A stretch of DNA of 64,000 nt from Corynespora cassiicola (lineage: Eukaryota > Ascomycota > Dothideomycetes > Pleosporales > Corynesporascaceae), in the NCBI GenBank assembly GCA_022059125.1, contig JAEUWY010000005.1:868001-932000 (forward strand). The letters run 5' to 3'. Shown piece by piece: positions 10,604-22,965 of this stretch (positions are counted from its first letter, which is position 1; the number at the start of each line of letters is the position of its first letter). The notes under the pieces are model-generated. The model did no database searches, was not told the DNA's origin, and worked only from the letters and a program-made list of their open reading frames with translations. The position numbers and the translations under genes were made by a program.

Positions 10604-12132
10604 ATGGCCTCGCAGCTCTCGCCCTTCGACTCGATACGGCACATTCCCCTGTACTATGACAGCTCCGACTCCCAGGCCTCGGCCCTGAACCTCATACTCA
10701 CCCTGCGTCCAGAATGGCGAGAGTCCAAGGACACGATTGAGTTTGTTCGCTTCACCGACGGCATCACAAACACGGTGCGTCCTCACGTGCCGCCTGCGCG
10801 CCGCCGCAAAAAGCAACCTGCCCCCAGGGCCCCCGACGTGTGCTGACCCATGCGGAACAGCTCCTCAAGGCAATCAACAAGCTCCCCGGCCTGTCCAAAG
10901 CCGACGTCGACAACGACGCCGTGCTGCTCCGCGCCTACGGAAGGGGGACCGACGTGCTGATAGACCGCGAGAGTAAGCCACCCCCCCTACCGTGTCTCAC
11001 CGACTACGGCCATTTTTATTTTGTCTTTGTCTTTTTTTTTTTCCTTCCCAGAGACAGCCACCCCAAAGGCTAACACGACCCAGAGGAGACGCTCTCGCAC
11101 TCGCTTCTCGCCCGCCACGGTCTAGCCCCGTCGTTACTCGCCCGGTTCGAAAACGGACTCTTATACAAGTTCATCCAAGGCAGCGTGTGTTCGCCCGCCG
11201 ACCTTCGTCGGCCAGAGGTATGGCGAGGGGTGGCTCGGAGGCTGGGGGAGTGGCATGCAACAATACCTATATCGAGTATCAGCAGCACATGTCCTACCCC
11301 AACGCAGATTCTCCCCAAAGATAAACGTGCATCACTGGTGGCCTCGGCGGAACTCACGCCAGGCAAGCCCATCCCCAATGTGTGGACCACAATGCAGAAG
11401 TGGATTCTCGCACTGCCAACAAGCACCACGGCCCAGCAGAGCCGCCGCGACCTGCTCCAGCGCGAGCTCCAGTGGTTGACGCAGCTCCTGGGCGACACGC
11501 CCGGCATCGGCGGCAGCAATCCCTTCGTCTTCGCCCATTGCGACCTCCTGTGCGGCAACGTCATCATCGAGCCCACCCCCTCGTCGTCCTTGTTGGCCTC
11601 TGCGTCGCGCCGCTCCAGCGCCTCGGGCGGCTCCGACGTCGACGACGACGACGACGACAATGCCACCGATGCCACCGATGCCGAGTCCGACACCGACGCC
11701 GCCCTCTCCGTCTCCTTCATAGACTACGAGTACACGACGCCTGCCCCCGCGTCCTTTGACATTGCAAACCACTTTGCAGAGTGGGGCGGCTTCGACTGCG
11801 ACTTCTCCGTCCTCCCCACGCGGCGCGTCCGCCGCGCCTTCCTCCGCGCATACCTCGAGTCCTTCTCCCTGCACCGCAACCAGTCGTTCAAGGAGGCCGA
11901 CTTGGACACGCTGTTCGCCCAGATAGACGACTTCCGCGGCGTGCCTGGCTTCTACTGGGGCATCTGGGCGCTGATCCAGGCGCAGATCTCGCTCATCGAG
12001 TTTGATTACAAGAATTATGCAGAGGTCAGGTTGGGCGAATATTGGGCATGGAAGAGGGAGTACTTGGGCGAGAGGGAGAAGGAGGGAGCTGAGGTGCCGG
12101 TGAGAGAGAAGAGGTGGGCGCAGGAGGAGTAG
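10604..12132 (+). CDS. EKI1: Ethanolamine kinase (choline/ethanolamine kinase family)
   Basis: Three exons, 10604-10774, 10861-10972 and 11084-12132, join in phase to 443 residues. The N-terminus DTIEFVRFTDGITNT followed by LLKAINK is the conserved ethanolamine-kinase nucleotide-binding strand. AYGRGTDVLIDRE, then LLARFENGLLYKFIQG, continue the N-lobe. The catalytic (Brenner) motif is FAHCDLLCGNVI near residue 205, and the metal-binding DYEYTTPAPASFDIANHF lies near residue 263. A Ser/Asp-rich low-complexity insert of about 45 residues separates these two motifs. The enzyme phosphorylates ethanolamine in the cytosol, the first step of the CDP-ethanolamine (Kennedy) route to phosphatidylethanolamine. 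Choline as an additional substrate cannot be excluded. It is convergent with the CTF1-like gene. Confidence 0.9.
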
Positions 12133-12394
12133 GAGAGGTAGGAATTGGAGGGGGGCCACATGGGGCGCGGGGGAATACTTATACACCAAGACTAATCTTC
12201 TCTTTTTTTCTTTCTCTCTCTTTGTCTCTTTTCTCCAGTCTTCTTCACACGCTTTTTTTTGAGAGAAAAATACGGTGGATGGTTTCCCCTCCCCTTGTCT
12301 CACATTTTTTGGATCTTGCTTGCAGTTGTCCTCTTTTTTTCCCTTCCTATCTCTCTTTGATTTTGACAAGTTTCCCGCGCGGATAACGAAAAAC

Positions 12395-12414
12395 GGCATG
12401 GCATGGCATGGCAT
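12395..12414. repeat. (GGCAT)4 tandem repeat
   Basis: Four perfect copies of the pentamer GGCAT lie in tandem in the 3' intergenic region downstream of the ethanolamine kinase gene. Confidence 0.85.
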
Positions 12415-12853
12415 AGTCCAACAAACCAACCAACACCCCAAAGCAACAAAAACCCCACCGCGCCACCAGCCATATCTACCCTAGCGACATGCCTCCCGCC
12501 TCCCCCACTCTTCGTCTTCCCCAAAGCGACAATTCCACTCCCGCCTCGACGGACATGCCCGCGCGACAGAGAGAGGTGCTTTCCAGACGGACGGGCATGG
12601 GACCCATCGGATTTCAACACCCGTGGTTTTTCTCTCTGGTTTTTCACGGCTTGCCTTACCTTACCTAGCTTGGGTTGGAGCATCTTGTTTTGCGATGGTT
12701 GGAGGTTTGATTGCTTGCTTGCTTGGACGCGTGCGTGCGGTGTGTAGATGCATTGGGATACCAATCCCTTGTCTCTATCCCTTTTTTTTATATTTTCCTT
12801 CCTGGTCTCGTACAAAAGTTTTGCTTTGGGTTTGACAATATGTTAGTTGGTTT

Positions 12854-12891
12854 GCGTGCGTGCATGCGTGCGTGCGTGCGTGCGTGCCTGC
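12854..12891. repeat. GCGT/GTGC microsatellite
   Basis: This is an imperfect tetranucleotide array of GCGT units, interrupted once by GCAT and once by GCCT. It lies in the non-coding convergent region. Confidence 0.8.
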
Positions 12892-13869
12892 AGGTGGGTG
12901 GTTCAAGTAGGTGGGCTAGCTGCTTTCAACACAAGACGGAAAAAGTCGATGTTGTGGATGGGGAACGAGCAAACGGGCGGACGGACGCGGGCGGATGGAC
13001 GCGGGATGGATGGCTACTTTTCCGGCAGGCGCGTGTCTGGTGTTGGGTCGGATGGTGGCGGTGGTGTGGGGGCCGATGGTCGGTCGGGCGGTCGGGTGTG
13101 GAGCGGGAGTGGGAGCGCGGGTAGGGGGTCGGACGGGAGGGGATGGGATCGAATCGTTCCGGAGGTGTAGCTTCTTCAACAGATACCTGGGAAATGTCTG
13201 GCTGGCTGATTGGATGGCTTGTCTTTCTTTTTGGTGTTGCGTGAGAGGTGTGAGAGCGTGCGTGAGTGAGTGACTGCGCGAGTAGTTGTTTGCATTGTGA
13301 CGTTTGAGGCTGAGGTGTTTTGATTGTGTGGCGTGCTGGCGGATAGAATATGCCGTTATGGGAAGATTGGAAGGAAGATGTCTAGGTAGGTTGAAGAACG
13401 TCGAATTGAAGGTTCGCCGGACTAGTCAGTCCCAATGTCGAGCATGGTCCAACGTCAAGGTAGGCTTCTTTCAAGCGGAGCTCGTGAAACACGAGCACGA
13501 GCGCCCAAAACCGAACAGTGGATTGGATATTTGAACATTCTCAATGTTTTGCATTTTTATTTCGTAGATTTCGTAGACGTAGGTCGACTGGACGTCGCAT
13601 TATTCGCCCTCCTCCGTCCTTGCTCTCCCATCCAAAATCGTTCCCCGAGTCCATGAATACCCGAGATCCCCCATTCCGCATCAGTATATACACGAATCAA
13701 AGAAACCTGCTCGGGCCAAAATCGAAACTAAAAGATGCGGTGGGGAAAAAAACGGACTTGGTATCATACCGCCCAACCCACCATCAAACCCATACGCCCG
13801 GGCCCAATAACCCCCCGAGCAACCAAAAAAAAAAAGGTAAGAAAGACTTTTATTTCCCTTCCCAACTGC

Positions 13870-16800
13870 TCAACCCCTCACCTCCTCAACCCCAAACCCC
13901 AACGGCCAATCCCCCTCCACACCCCCCATCCCCATATCCCCCTGCATCCCACTCTCCAACGCGCCCTCGTCGAAATTAAACGTCTCGCCCACGGCATCCA
14001 GATTGAGCAGCGAGTCAAAGTCACCGTCGTCAAAGTCGTGCGTCATGGGCAGGCTGCTGAACAGCATCTCGTCGTCGCGGTGGTGGTTGATGGCCGCAAA
14101 AGGATTGGGCGGCAAATCGAGGGTCGAGTACTTGTTCAGCGCGGCCGCGAACGGGTTCTGCGCCGTGAAGATGTCGGCGACCGACTGGGGGTTGTTGGCG
14201 GCCGTCGAGCCCGCACCCGCAGGCGCAGTCAGCGCCTCGGCGTCCTCGGCGATGGTGATGCTGGCGTGGTGGTGCGTTGCGGAGCCGGGCTCGAGGTCGC
14301 GGTCGTTATCCGACTCTGGCGGTGTGGACGCGAGGAACGTCTCTAGGCGGCGCGCAACCTCCTCGTCCGAGACATTTGGATGGCCCGGCGCCTTCTCGAG
14401 CGCGGACATGGACGTCGTGTTTGTGTTGTCCGGGGGCGGGGTCAGGGTCGAGCGCTGGGGGTGCTGCATGGCCATCATGTTTGCGACGGCGGCGTTGGCG
14501 TTGGCGTGTATCGAGTGCATGTCCAGACGGCGGCCGGCGTCGACGAGGTCCTCGACCGAGGTCACGGGCGAGGGTTTTGGCAGGGAGGCAGCGGAGAGGC
14601 CGGGGGCTTGGGCGGCGTTGGAGGGCGCAATGTGGATGCCCGCCTTGCGGATGGCGGCTTCGAGGAAGGCGGTGCTGTAGTCGGCGGCGGCGTACAGGTC
14701 GCGCAGCTTGCCCATGACGGCCATGCACTGGCAGAAGCCGCGGAGCGAGGAGCGGCGCGTCTCTTCTTCGGGGGCCTTGATGTCGAGCAGGTGGATGATG
14801 ATGGCGGGGAGCAGGACGGTGACGCCCGTCGTTGGCAGATACTTGACCAGATCGACTTGGTCCAGACGCTGGGCAATCGAGGTAATGGCAGAGGCAGCGC
14901 GGCGCACATTCCTGCGGGACACGTCCAAGATCTCGGATTCCACGTTCATCTTGGGTGGAATGCTGGCCGGGCCTCCAGTCGACGAGGGAAGTACCTGCGG
15001 TCGGTGCAGCGCGGAGAGCGTCGTAAAGAAGACCATGTGCAAAAGTGCCCTATTCAGATCCAGTGAGTTCTCGCCGGTAAAAGTATCAGAGTATTTGGCC
15101 TCCTCTGGCAACTCGTTGACCCATCTCTGCAGGTCGTCGTCGCAGATCTTGACATCGCTGCTTTCGGCATCGAGCTTCTTAGGAAGCAACATCATGGTGG
15201 TGCGGTCATTGAGCAAACCCTGATTGTTGTTCAGGACACAGTATTGCTTGGAAAGGACGGAGGAGATCAAGAGACACAGTTTCGCTTTCTCAATACACAT
15301 GATGGCCAGCTGGCGCTGGATGTCGACATCTTTGGCGACGCGGCAGTTTGCCGGCAGGCAGGTCAATGAATCCGGGAGCGGTGCGAGTTCAAAGTCATCC
15401 AAGGTCAGCATGGGGACATCAAAATCCTCGGACTTTATCCGAGTCGGGCGGCGCATTCCCAGCGCGATGAGGCGGTCGCGCATGTAAGTCGACCACCAGA
15501 CACGCTTCCAGAGCTTGACGCGCTTAGGGTCCATGTTGGTCTTGTCCGGATTACGGTGCAGGCCAATGGTGTGGGCGACCGAAGTCGCGACGCCCATCCA
15601 ATGCCATGTGTCCTTTTGGTCATCTGGCGTCTCGTAGTAGTAGGTGAGGAGCAGGAGAGCTTGGACGAGAGAAACGCGGTCTGACTCATAGTCAAAGTCA
15701 TACAGAAGCTACACGGGCGAGTTAGCCGCACTGCTCATGAGCTCACAATGGCTGACGTTGGTGGTGGATCAATGTTACGCCGGGCCATCTCATCTTCACA
15801 TGAACGGCATGTGAGAAGTTCGGCCAGACGACGTCAACTCGGCCGAACCAGCGTGGATCCAAAACACGATCGAATGAAATGGAAATTGAATCATGCACTC
15901 ACCCTAGTCTTCTGGAAGAAATCCTTGCGAGCCTCCTTTCTCGTAGCGTATCCGGCGGCCCGCAGGAACTGCATGTCAACAAAGGCCGATCCGGCGAACA
16001 TGACGGCCTGGAAGAGAATCAAGCTGACTTTGCCGAGGCTGCCATCCGGGCGATCGATAATCATCAAAAAGTCATGGAGATCTAGAAGCGGCATGTAGGG
16101 GTGCACAAACTCCACGTAGGCGCGGAGCATCTCACTGCGCAGGGTAGACTTTGGCAAAGTCAAAGCTCCCTTCTTTTCCAAATAGGAAACTTCATCGGGC
16201 CCGATCTTGGCGGGAAGCGGTTTGATGAATAGCGGGAGGTCTGCAGAGGCAAACTTTGGCGCCATGTTACCAAAAAATTGCGCACGTCCATCGTTTGAGA
16301 AGGGTGTGAAGGGTAGCACGGGCATTCCATTGGACTGCGAGTTTATTGACATGCGGCGGTGAAGCTCTGAGAAACTTCCCATCGAGCTCAGGCGACTCTG
16401 ATCTGCGCCGGAGTCAGTGCATGTGATGACATGTTTGACGTCGGTGTTGATTGATCGAGGGGACAACGCACAGATGGAGTGAGGCACATGCTCATCATGC
16501 CGCGGTTCAGCCTCATGTGACCGTCTCGACGAGGCTGAGCTCAGGCTTTGGACGCTGTCCAGGGCCTCGCGCGAGGCAATCTTGCGATTGGCGCTTGGCA
16601 CCGCCGACGTTGTGCTCTCAGCATGGTGCTCGTCGTCCTTGTTCCACTTCCTGCTGATGCGTCAGTAATGACCAAATAAAAAAAACGGCTCCGAGGCGGG
16701 CAAAGTGCGGAGTGCATGCTTGCGGCTGGGCGGAGATTCCAGACTGTTCGCCGTGACGCATCCATCGCGCGCTGGCTTTGACTGGCTTCGCACAAAGGGC

Positions 16801-17149
16801 CGACATCAAAAGCCGATGTTTTGCATGACGACATTTGATTGACCCAACAGCAACGGACGGAGGGAGCGTCGGATGTGGAACTGGGCGCGGTGGTGGCAGG
16901 TACTGACTTTTTTCTCCGGCTCTCTGATACTATGCACTCGACCTCGTCCAGTCTGCAATTGGTACACGGGGCGCCGTGCTCGGTGACATTGCAACGGACC
17001 TTGCGCGCTCGACAGCACTGGCATGCCTTGGAAGCCCTCCTCTTCACTGAACGTCCGGTAGTGTTGCCATCGATTCCGGCTTGGGCGGCTTTGCGCTTGG
17101 GCGGCTGGATGTCTTGATGGTCAGACGGGGATCCTGAGCAATCCGACAT
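13870..17149 (-). CDS. Zn2Cys6 transcription factor, CTF1/FarB-like
   Basis: Three exons, 17149-16908, 16650-15903 and 15708-13870, give 942 residues with all phases consistent. The zinc cluster lies at about residues 40-75: KRRASKACQCCRARKVRCN followed by GAPCTNCRLDEVECIV, spacing C-x2-C-x6-C-x8-C-x2-C-x6-C. Splicing across intron 1 rebuilds the basic linker RRKKKW, which supports the junction. The fungal-specific transcription-factor domain follows (EMLRAYVEFVHPYMPLLDLH, then SVAHTIGLHRNPD and WKRVWWSTYMRDRLIALGMR). The cluster and linker resemble cutinase transcription factor 1 and Aspergillus FarB, regulators of fatty-acid and cutin-monomer use. That function is inference by family. The C-terminal 230 residues are low complexity and acidic, a likely activation region. 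Intron 1 is long for this window (257 nt). Confidence 0.87.
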
Positions 17150-19458
17150 GGCTACACACTGCTGCTGCTGCTGTCGTCCTGAGCAATTGTCGGTATGGGG
17201 AGAGGAAAGTGCGGGTGAAGACTAAACCGGGCTCGCGCGAGGGGCCCCAGGGGGGCGCGCTCCGATTATGTATTGCCCCAAATTTCGCCATGTGGATTCC
17301 TGGAGAGGCGGCTGGGGCCATTCACGCGGCTCGCGATTCACTCTGCTGCGATTATCCCTCATGACACGCCCCGGTCTCCAGTGGGGATTACTTAGCGCGT
17401 ACCCCAGGCCCCAGATTCGGATTATCGGCGTTTCCAGCCCTTGGCGGTTGGAGGGCGCCGGTCATTCTCGGATGGGCTCGGGAGAATGCTCCCGGATATG
17501 GGCAACGACGCGGTGGCCGACGTCAGCAGGCTCGCTCGGGCGGAAAGCCACGCAGCTCCCCCAGGTGTAGGCTAGCTGTAGGCTACGCGCAGAAGACGTG
17601 CCGCGGCTCGTGGTCGACGATGCCACTGCTCGGTCTAGGGAGGCGCCTGAGCTGATGGCTGGCTTCACGTGGATCTCAGCATTGGCATCTCGTGGCGTTT
17701 GAGACGGTTCAGACTGCTGCCCGGACCCTCTGGGTCTGGTTGACCTCATCGACCTCAACGTCGCCCAGCATGAGTCATGTGGGCACGCAACTCCCACCTG
17801 CACCGTCATTCATCGCGCTGCTGGACCGCTGCATTCTGGCATGCCGGAAAAGGTATCCCACCTGAGACGTGATTGGTGTCGAATCGCGACCGTCGACAAC
17901 GGCCAACCCAACATTCTTGCCCACAGCCGAGATGCTAGCCGGCACAGACAACGGCGCGCCGCCAAAATTGCGGCCTTTTTTGCTCAAAGGGGGCGGTGGA
18001 GCTCCGAGTCCAATAAGAGCCAGCCCACCTGGTATAGCGGGGCGGTGATTTCCGCGTCTTCCTATCCCTGGAGTCCCCCAGCGCCCACATGACGGAAGCT
18101 GACCGCTTTACATAAGACCTTCTCAACCTCAGTCCTCGATGTGTCAACCGCCGTCGAGGGCCATGATGCCAGCGAGCGATGTGCTGGGCCCGGCCCTCGT
18201 ACCCCTGGCCATCGGAGGAAAGGGATTGGTGACACCGCACCACACCCAAAAAAATCTGTCGTCCTTACGAGCGGGAACGTGTGGGGCGGACACGACGATC
18301 CAAGACACATCCTGGCAGCCAGATTTTGCGGGGAGGGGTCGAGCGTGGCCACTCCGGTGATAGCTCGGATAAAAATCTAGCTCCTCGTGTCGTGGCGTAA
18401 ACATTCACCCTGCCTCCCTTCATCCTGGGGGAATCGGCTACTTGCTAGGTCGGCTACTCGTGCCCAGCGCCAGCCTGTTGTTGGGATCTCACACATACAA
18501 GACAGATAGCTACCCTGCAGCCCGCCAGGCCATCGCATCACGGCAGCAGTCCGCGGCCGAACTGCCAAGGCAAATTGCGGCCCTCAAAAACCTGCAGCGT
18601 GCAGCACGATAACATAAAAAGCTCTGCAGAATGAACAATGCACGAGGCCGCTCGATCCTGACTGGCATCGGACTGCCGTCCGATCACGGTCTTCGACCGC
18701 CGAGCTGAGCAAGCGGATATTCCTGGCAGTCTCACATTGGCGAGTCGAGACGCCGACGTGCCCAGGATTGATCGCGTGCTTCTGTCCGTGCCGTTTCATG
18801 CGGTCCAGTCGCCAGACATTCAGGTACCATGCCTGAAGCACCTACTATTTTGGAGCAGTGACAGTCTACACTTTTGTACTGGCACGTCTAGCCTGAGTCT
18901 AGACCCGTGGGCGGGCGGATGTTTCGCGACTCGATTTTGCAGAATCAACTTGTCCAGGGGGACTCGCAACCGGCGACTTTTGTTTCTTTCTTAAAGCCTC
19001 CTCGACTCGACTGACGACCAGCCCCAGATCGATTCATCGACATTACCAAGCACTAACCCTGCGAACTTTGATTGACAGCTTGGGAGCCAGCTAGCACACG
19101 GCCGACTAACAATTCATGCATCGTGGAGAAGTCCGGAGAAGTCTAGCAGGGGTGAGGCCGGGAAAACGCGGCCTTGACCGTCGTGTTTTGAAGAAGGCGC
19201 AGCATCGCGCCCTAGACGCTAGACACCTTGCTGTCCCCCATGGGGCTCGAGCATCATGGTGGCCCGCAGCTGCGTTATGCGAGACATTCTGCAAGAAGGT
19301 GGTATGACACATGAGGAATCGAAATTTTCTCGTTGGCATGGCCACTGTGCGAAGGGCTCACACGCGAAGTGGATTCGACTCGCTACTCCAACCTACTCCA
19401 AGTCAACCTACTCCAAGCTACTGCTGCCCTCTTCTTCCCGTCCCGGCCCCGGATCTAC
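17150..19458. other. Intergenic region upstream of the CTF1-like gene
   Basis: This 2.3-kb region holds the CTF1-like promoter and the 3' flank of the GH5 gene. Open frames are short and on both strands, with no recognisable product. Three copies of CTACTCCAA occur at 19383, 19393 and 19408. I see no RNA gene. Confidence 0.5.
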
Positions 19459-21120
19459 TCAGGTCCCTGGACATGGCACTGGTGGCAAACCCGCCTCAAC
19501 AGCTTGGCCCTGCATCTTGAACAGGTGCTGTCTAATCTTAACGATCTGCTCGACCCTGTTGGCTGGATCCCGTGGGTTATCGTAATGCAACGTCAAACCG
19601 TCCTGCATGCGCATCACAATCGTTAGCCGCCTATACGCTCCTGCCCGGTCAGTGTCGGCCTCGGACGAGCACTCACATTGTGATCAACGAAGTCTTTGCA
19701 GTCCGGTGCGTTGCGTCCAAAAAGGCTCCAAAAGTGGTCTGCGGCGTGTTAGCGGTCCGCACCGGAATGGCGGAGTATTCGAATCGGAATGCAGGATACC
19801 CATGCCAGCGAGGACTGTAGCTCCGGCGGAAGCCCAGAGTGCTGGCACCCCCTTTTCCCCTCCCAAGGCCGCCGTAGATTACTCACCTCCTCCGATGACA
19901 GGATTTGTCACGTTAGCTTGGTTCCTATCCTCGATCCATTTGAAGAAGGCGTCGATCTTGGTCTTGGTCTGGCTCTGTGGAGTCCACCCGTACTCGGCCG
20001 CGAAGTATACTTTTCCGACCTTTTCCACAGCCTCTACACCCATGGAAAGTCTATCAATGTCCATGGGATAAAAGTGGTCTGAGAGAATATCCACGCTGGG
20101 TATGTCTACGGAACCGGCCCCATTGGTTCCGTTCTCCCCGGAACCCATTCCGCGGATTCCGTACGTCCCATCAACGGTCAACTTGGTGGGGCCGATCTCT
20201 TTGATATATCCTGTGATTTCCCTCGTCCATTCTACTGGGACATTCTTGTCGCCGAAGGTCGGACCTCCGAGCTCGTTGCCAGTCTCGTATGCGAAGATTG
20301 TGGGGTCTTCAGCATAGGTCAACTATGCGAGTCAGTCTTGTATGAGTACGAACTGCAAGCCACAATACATGTGTATACTTGTTCCGATGCGTCATGATGA
20401 CCTTTATGTAGGCCTTGAAGTCATTGATGATGGTCCGGTTCGTATAGAAATCCTGGACTTTGGGGTCGCTGTCGGTCCACTTTGTTAGAGCCCGATCACG
20501 TGCCCTGTGGCTCAACTTACATGGCCCCATTCGTCCCTATATTGATACCCCTCCATCTCAAAAACACAAATTTGCCGCCATGATAGTAGTCATAGTTGTC
20601 CGTCTACGAATCGTCAGCCTGTTTCCAAGTTTTTTTAACTTGCTTCTTTCTGATTCCCCAAAAAACAAAACATGAAGCCGCTCACAAAAGGTGCAAAGAT
20701 TCTTAGGCCCGCCCTCCTTGCCTCCCTTACGGCCCAGTCCATGCTTTCGAACGCATCTTCGTTAACTTTGCCCAGCTCTGGCATCACGCTCAATGGATTG
20801 CCAACGCTGACCCCCATGGTTTGGCTGCGGACTGTCCTCGCACCCAACGCGACCAGGGTATCCATGATCTCGGTGATGCGCTGTTTAGTAGGGTATGATG
20901 CATTGAGTGGTGCGTAAAAAGGCGCACCAGCCGCTGGAGTGACATTCTCGTCGATCCCTAGCCAGTACACGTTGGCGCCTGAGGCGGTCCATCGGTCGGC
21001 CCCAAGGTACAGACTAGTGCCGTTGCGGGTGATGGGCGTGTCTGGTGAGCCTCCGGGACGGGATTGGGATGAGATGGCAATGGCTGGAAGGATGAGGAAA
21101 AGGAGGATGGAGGAAATCAT
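19459..21120 (-). CDS. Secreted glycoside hydrolase family 5, endo-beta-mannanase-like
   Basis: Six exons (21120-20686, 20603-20521, 20468-20369, 20322-19887, 19738-19677, 19602-19459) join in phase to 419 residues. The first 20 residues (MISSILLFLILPAIAISS) form a signal peptide. GANVYWLGIDENV, ARTVRSQTMGVS and TDNYDYYHGGK are typical of the GH5_7 mannanase-like fold. The acid/base Glu is in FAYETGNELGG and the nucleophile Glu in VYFAAEYGW. The C-terminal FWSLFGRNAPDC followed by DGLTLHYDNP matches fungal GH5 members. The enzyme would act outside the cell on beta-1,4-mannan in plant walls, although several GH5_7-like proteins remain uncharacterised. The 46-nt intron at 20368-20323 uses a weak GTATTG donor. 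The next enclosed element downstream is non-coding. Confidence 0.85.
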
Positions 21121-21948
21121 CCTGATTGTATTGGGATAGAGGAAAGAATAGGATAAAGATGTGAGTCTTTGGAGGAAACAGGGTCATTCTTATTAAGTGA
21201 ACAGCATTGGTTTAGTATCGCTCGATACTATGTCGCAGCTCGAATGGTCCCAGATGCACCACTCCCTCATCCAATCAACGATGTAACCGACTATGTTTAA
21301 ATTGACGGCCTTTCTAGCGCAGCCGCTGTCATTCTCATATTGTGCATGCTTGTTCCAACGCCCACGCTCTCACTACACTGAGCCAGCTGATACATTTGGG
21401 CTGCCCGACACGAGAGTTACACCAAGTCTCCACATATATCATCATTGTTCAAGATCTTCAGATCAACATTAGAACCTCACAAATTTCCGACGCACCTGAA
21501 GCTTGGTGTTCCTAATTATTTGGCATCCCTGCATGACTGATTTGGGAGCGGAACCACGGTGCCGGGCACCCATTTAGGCAAAGCGGGATATACATCCATA
21601 ACATCGCAGAAACATTCGCGAAGACGCTTTAAATAAAGAGTAATGGTTTTCCCAAGCTCTTTTCGATATCTGACATGTTAGAATTTATAGATTACTTTGA
21701 TAAGTAAACGTTTCCGATGATGGGATTACCGGAGAGTTATTGGGTTCTACAAAAGACTCATATATTTATAGATACCTGCCGATAACGCCTACAATAACTG
21801 TTGGTATCGTTCGCGATATAACCAGCAAATCCAAACCAGATGTATATCCTTAAGCGCCAAATCCTTTTTTTACCACCCCAACCCACCCCAGCAAACGCGA
21901 CAGCAAACAAGCAAACACAGCGGCCTATCGCCCCATCTCTTTTACCCT
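21121..21948. other. Intergenic region upstream of the GH5 gene
   Basis: This 0.8-kb, rather AT-rich stretch contains the GH5 promoter and the 3' flank of the small secreted protein gene. No open frame with a recognisable product and no structural RNA is seen. Confidence 0.5.
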
Positions 21949-22502
21949 TTAGTAGATCTCAAAACCCGTCACTCCCGCCTTCAAAATATCCGGAAACTCT
22001 TGACATCCAGCCTTCTCAGGTCCATACCTCTGCCCCAGGCCCAAGCACGTGTCCGCCGTCGACACGCGGATCGTTCTCTCACTGTAGAACGGAAGCCAGC
22101 CGATGGACCTAGCCCGCATATCTATCGGTCTGCACGAATGGCGGCCTTTGCCTCCAAATCCGTCGATGAGGTTTCCGGCGCAGTCTTCAGCATCGTAGAA
22201 AACTAGCACGTTGGTGTCAACTCGAAAGTCTTCTTGTTAGGGGGAGGGAGGGTGTACAGATGAAGTAATCGTGGTCGGAGCTTCTTCCCAGGGCGCCTTC
22301 GTCGCTCAGACTATAGAAGTGGTTAATTGAGTTTTGGAAAAAAAAAAGTGGAAAGGAGATGGATCGCTTACGAGGTCAGGTTTAGAAAATCGAGGCCGTA
22401 GGCTCCTGGTAGGACTGTGCGCGTAGCAGAAGGCACGGCTTGAACACCGACAAGAATCGCGAATATAATAGCAACTGAATATGCGATCCAATTCATCATC
22501 AT
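21949..22502 (-). CDS. Small secreted cysteine-containing protein, unknown function
   Basis: Proposed exons are 22502-22372, 22310-22258 and 22220-21949, giving 151 residues. Three ATG codons lie in tandem at the start; the first gives MMMNWIAYSVAIIFAILVGVQA, a clear signal peptide with cleavage expected after VQA. The mature part (about 125 residues) has four cysteines (in AEDCAGN, RHSCRP, ADTCLG and AGCQEF), which could form two disulfides. There is no recognisable domain. Intron 1 is canonical (GTAAGC..TATAG with a CAATTAAC branch). Intron 2 is only 37 nt by my model (GTACAC..TCGAG, CTAAC branch) and could instead end 9 nt earlier, which adds three residues without changing frame. Size, secretion and cysteines fit a candidate effector or surface protein; that is inference. 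Confidence 0.65.
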
Positions 22503-22965
22503 ATGAGGTTGCGTTCTCTCTTTCTAGCTAGGTGGATGATGCTGAAACGAAGGGCAACCACGGTCTTGGCAAGATTGACGGGCAAGATTGACGGGCGGGA
22601 AGTTGTGAAGGGACTTTGAAGGCCAAAATGCATGCTAATATTTATTTTCGGTCAACGAGAGATGTGCCCCGGTATTCCCGTAGCAGGGGCATTTTGCGGC
22701 GTTTTCGCGCGAGTGTCGGTGACTATACGCCCTGTATTACCAAGTAGGATCACCGAACCTCTTGGCTGAGACCTTGCTCTCGCACGACTGGTATTCCATC
22801 GCGTGTGAAAAATGTCGCTGTATGGCGATTAGAAGCTGTAGAACTAGAGTAATATTGCTAATAAATTCCGTAACCATGCTAGTACAGCAGACTTTGAAGA
22901 CAACAAAGCGCCTACAACTCTATTCTGAAATGCAGGTCTTGGCAATTCACATTGCGACACACTGT
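22503..22965. other. Intergenic region upstream of the small secreted protein
   Basis: Promoter of the small secreted protein gene (-) and 3' flank of the next minus-strand gene. Nothing else is recognised. Confidence 0.45.

Larger units (their letters stand above)
12133..13869. other. Convergent intergenic region with low-complexity repeats
   Basis: This 1.7-kb stretch lies between the stop codons of the ethanolamine kinase (+) and the CTF1-like gene (-). It contains T-rich and CT-rich tracts just after 12190, four copies of GGCAT at 12395-12414, and a GCGT/GTGC microsatellite at about 12854-12891. G-rich tracts follow at 12960-13140, and an A-run lies near 13830. No gene or domain is seen. 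Confidence 0.6.

Noticed and set aside
11332..12441. 369-codon frame antisense to ethanolamine kinase
   Set aside because: Shadow of a GC-rich coding exon; low-complexity Gly/Val/Arg content and no domain.
12395..12891. Short tandem repeats as a possible CRISPR or telomere-like array
   Set aside because: Units of 4-5 bp without spacers; simple microsatellites in a eukaryotic genome.
14003..15066. Plus-strand frames of 225-228 codons antisense to the CTF1-like gene
   Set aside because: The minus strand carries a conserved transcription-factor domain; the antisense frames are repetitive and unrecognisable.
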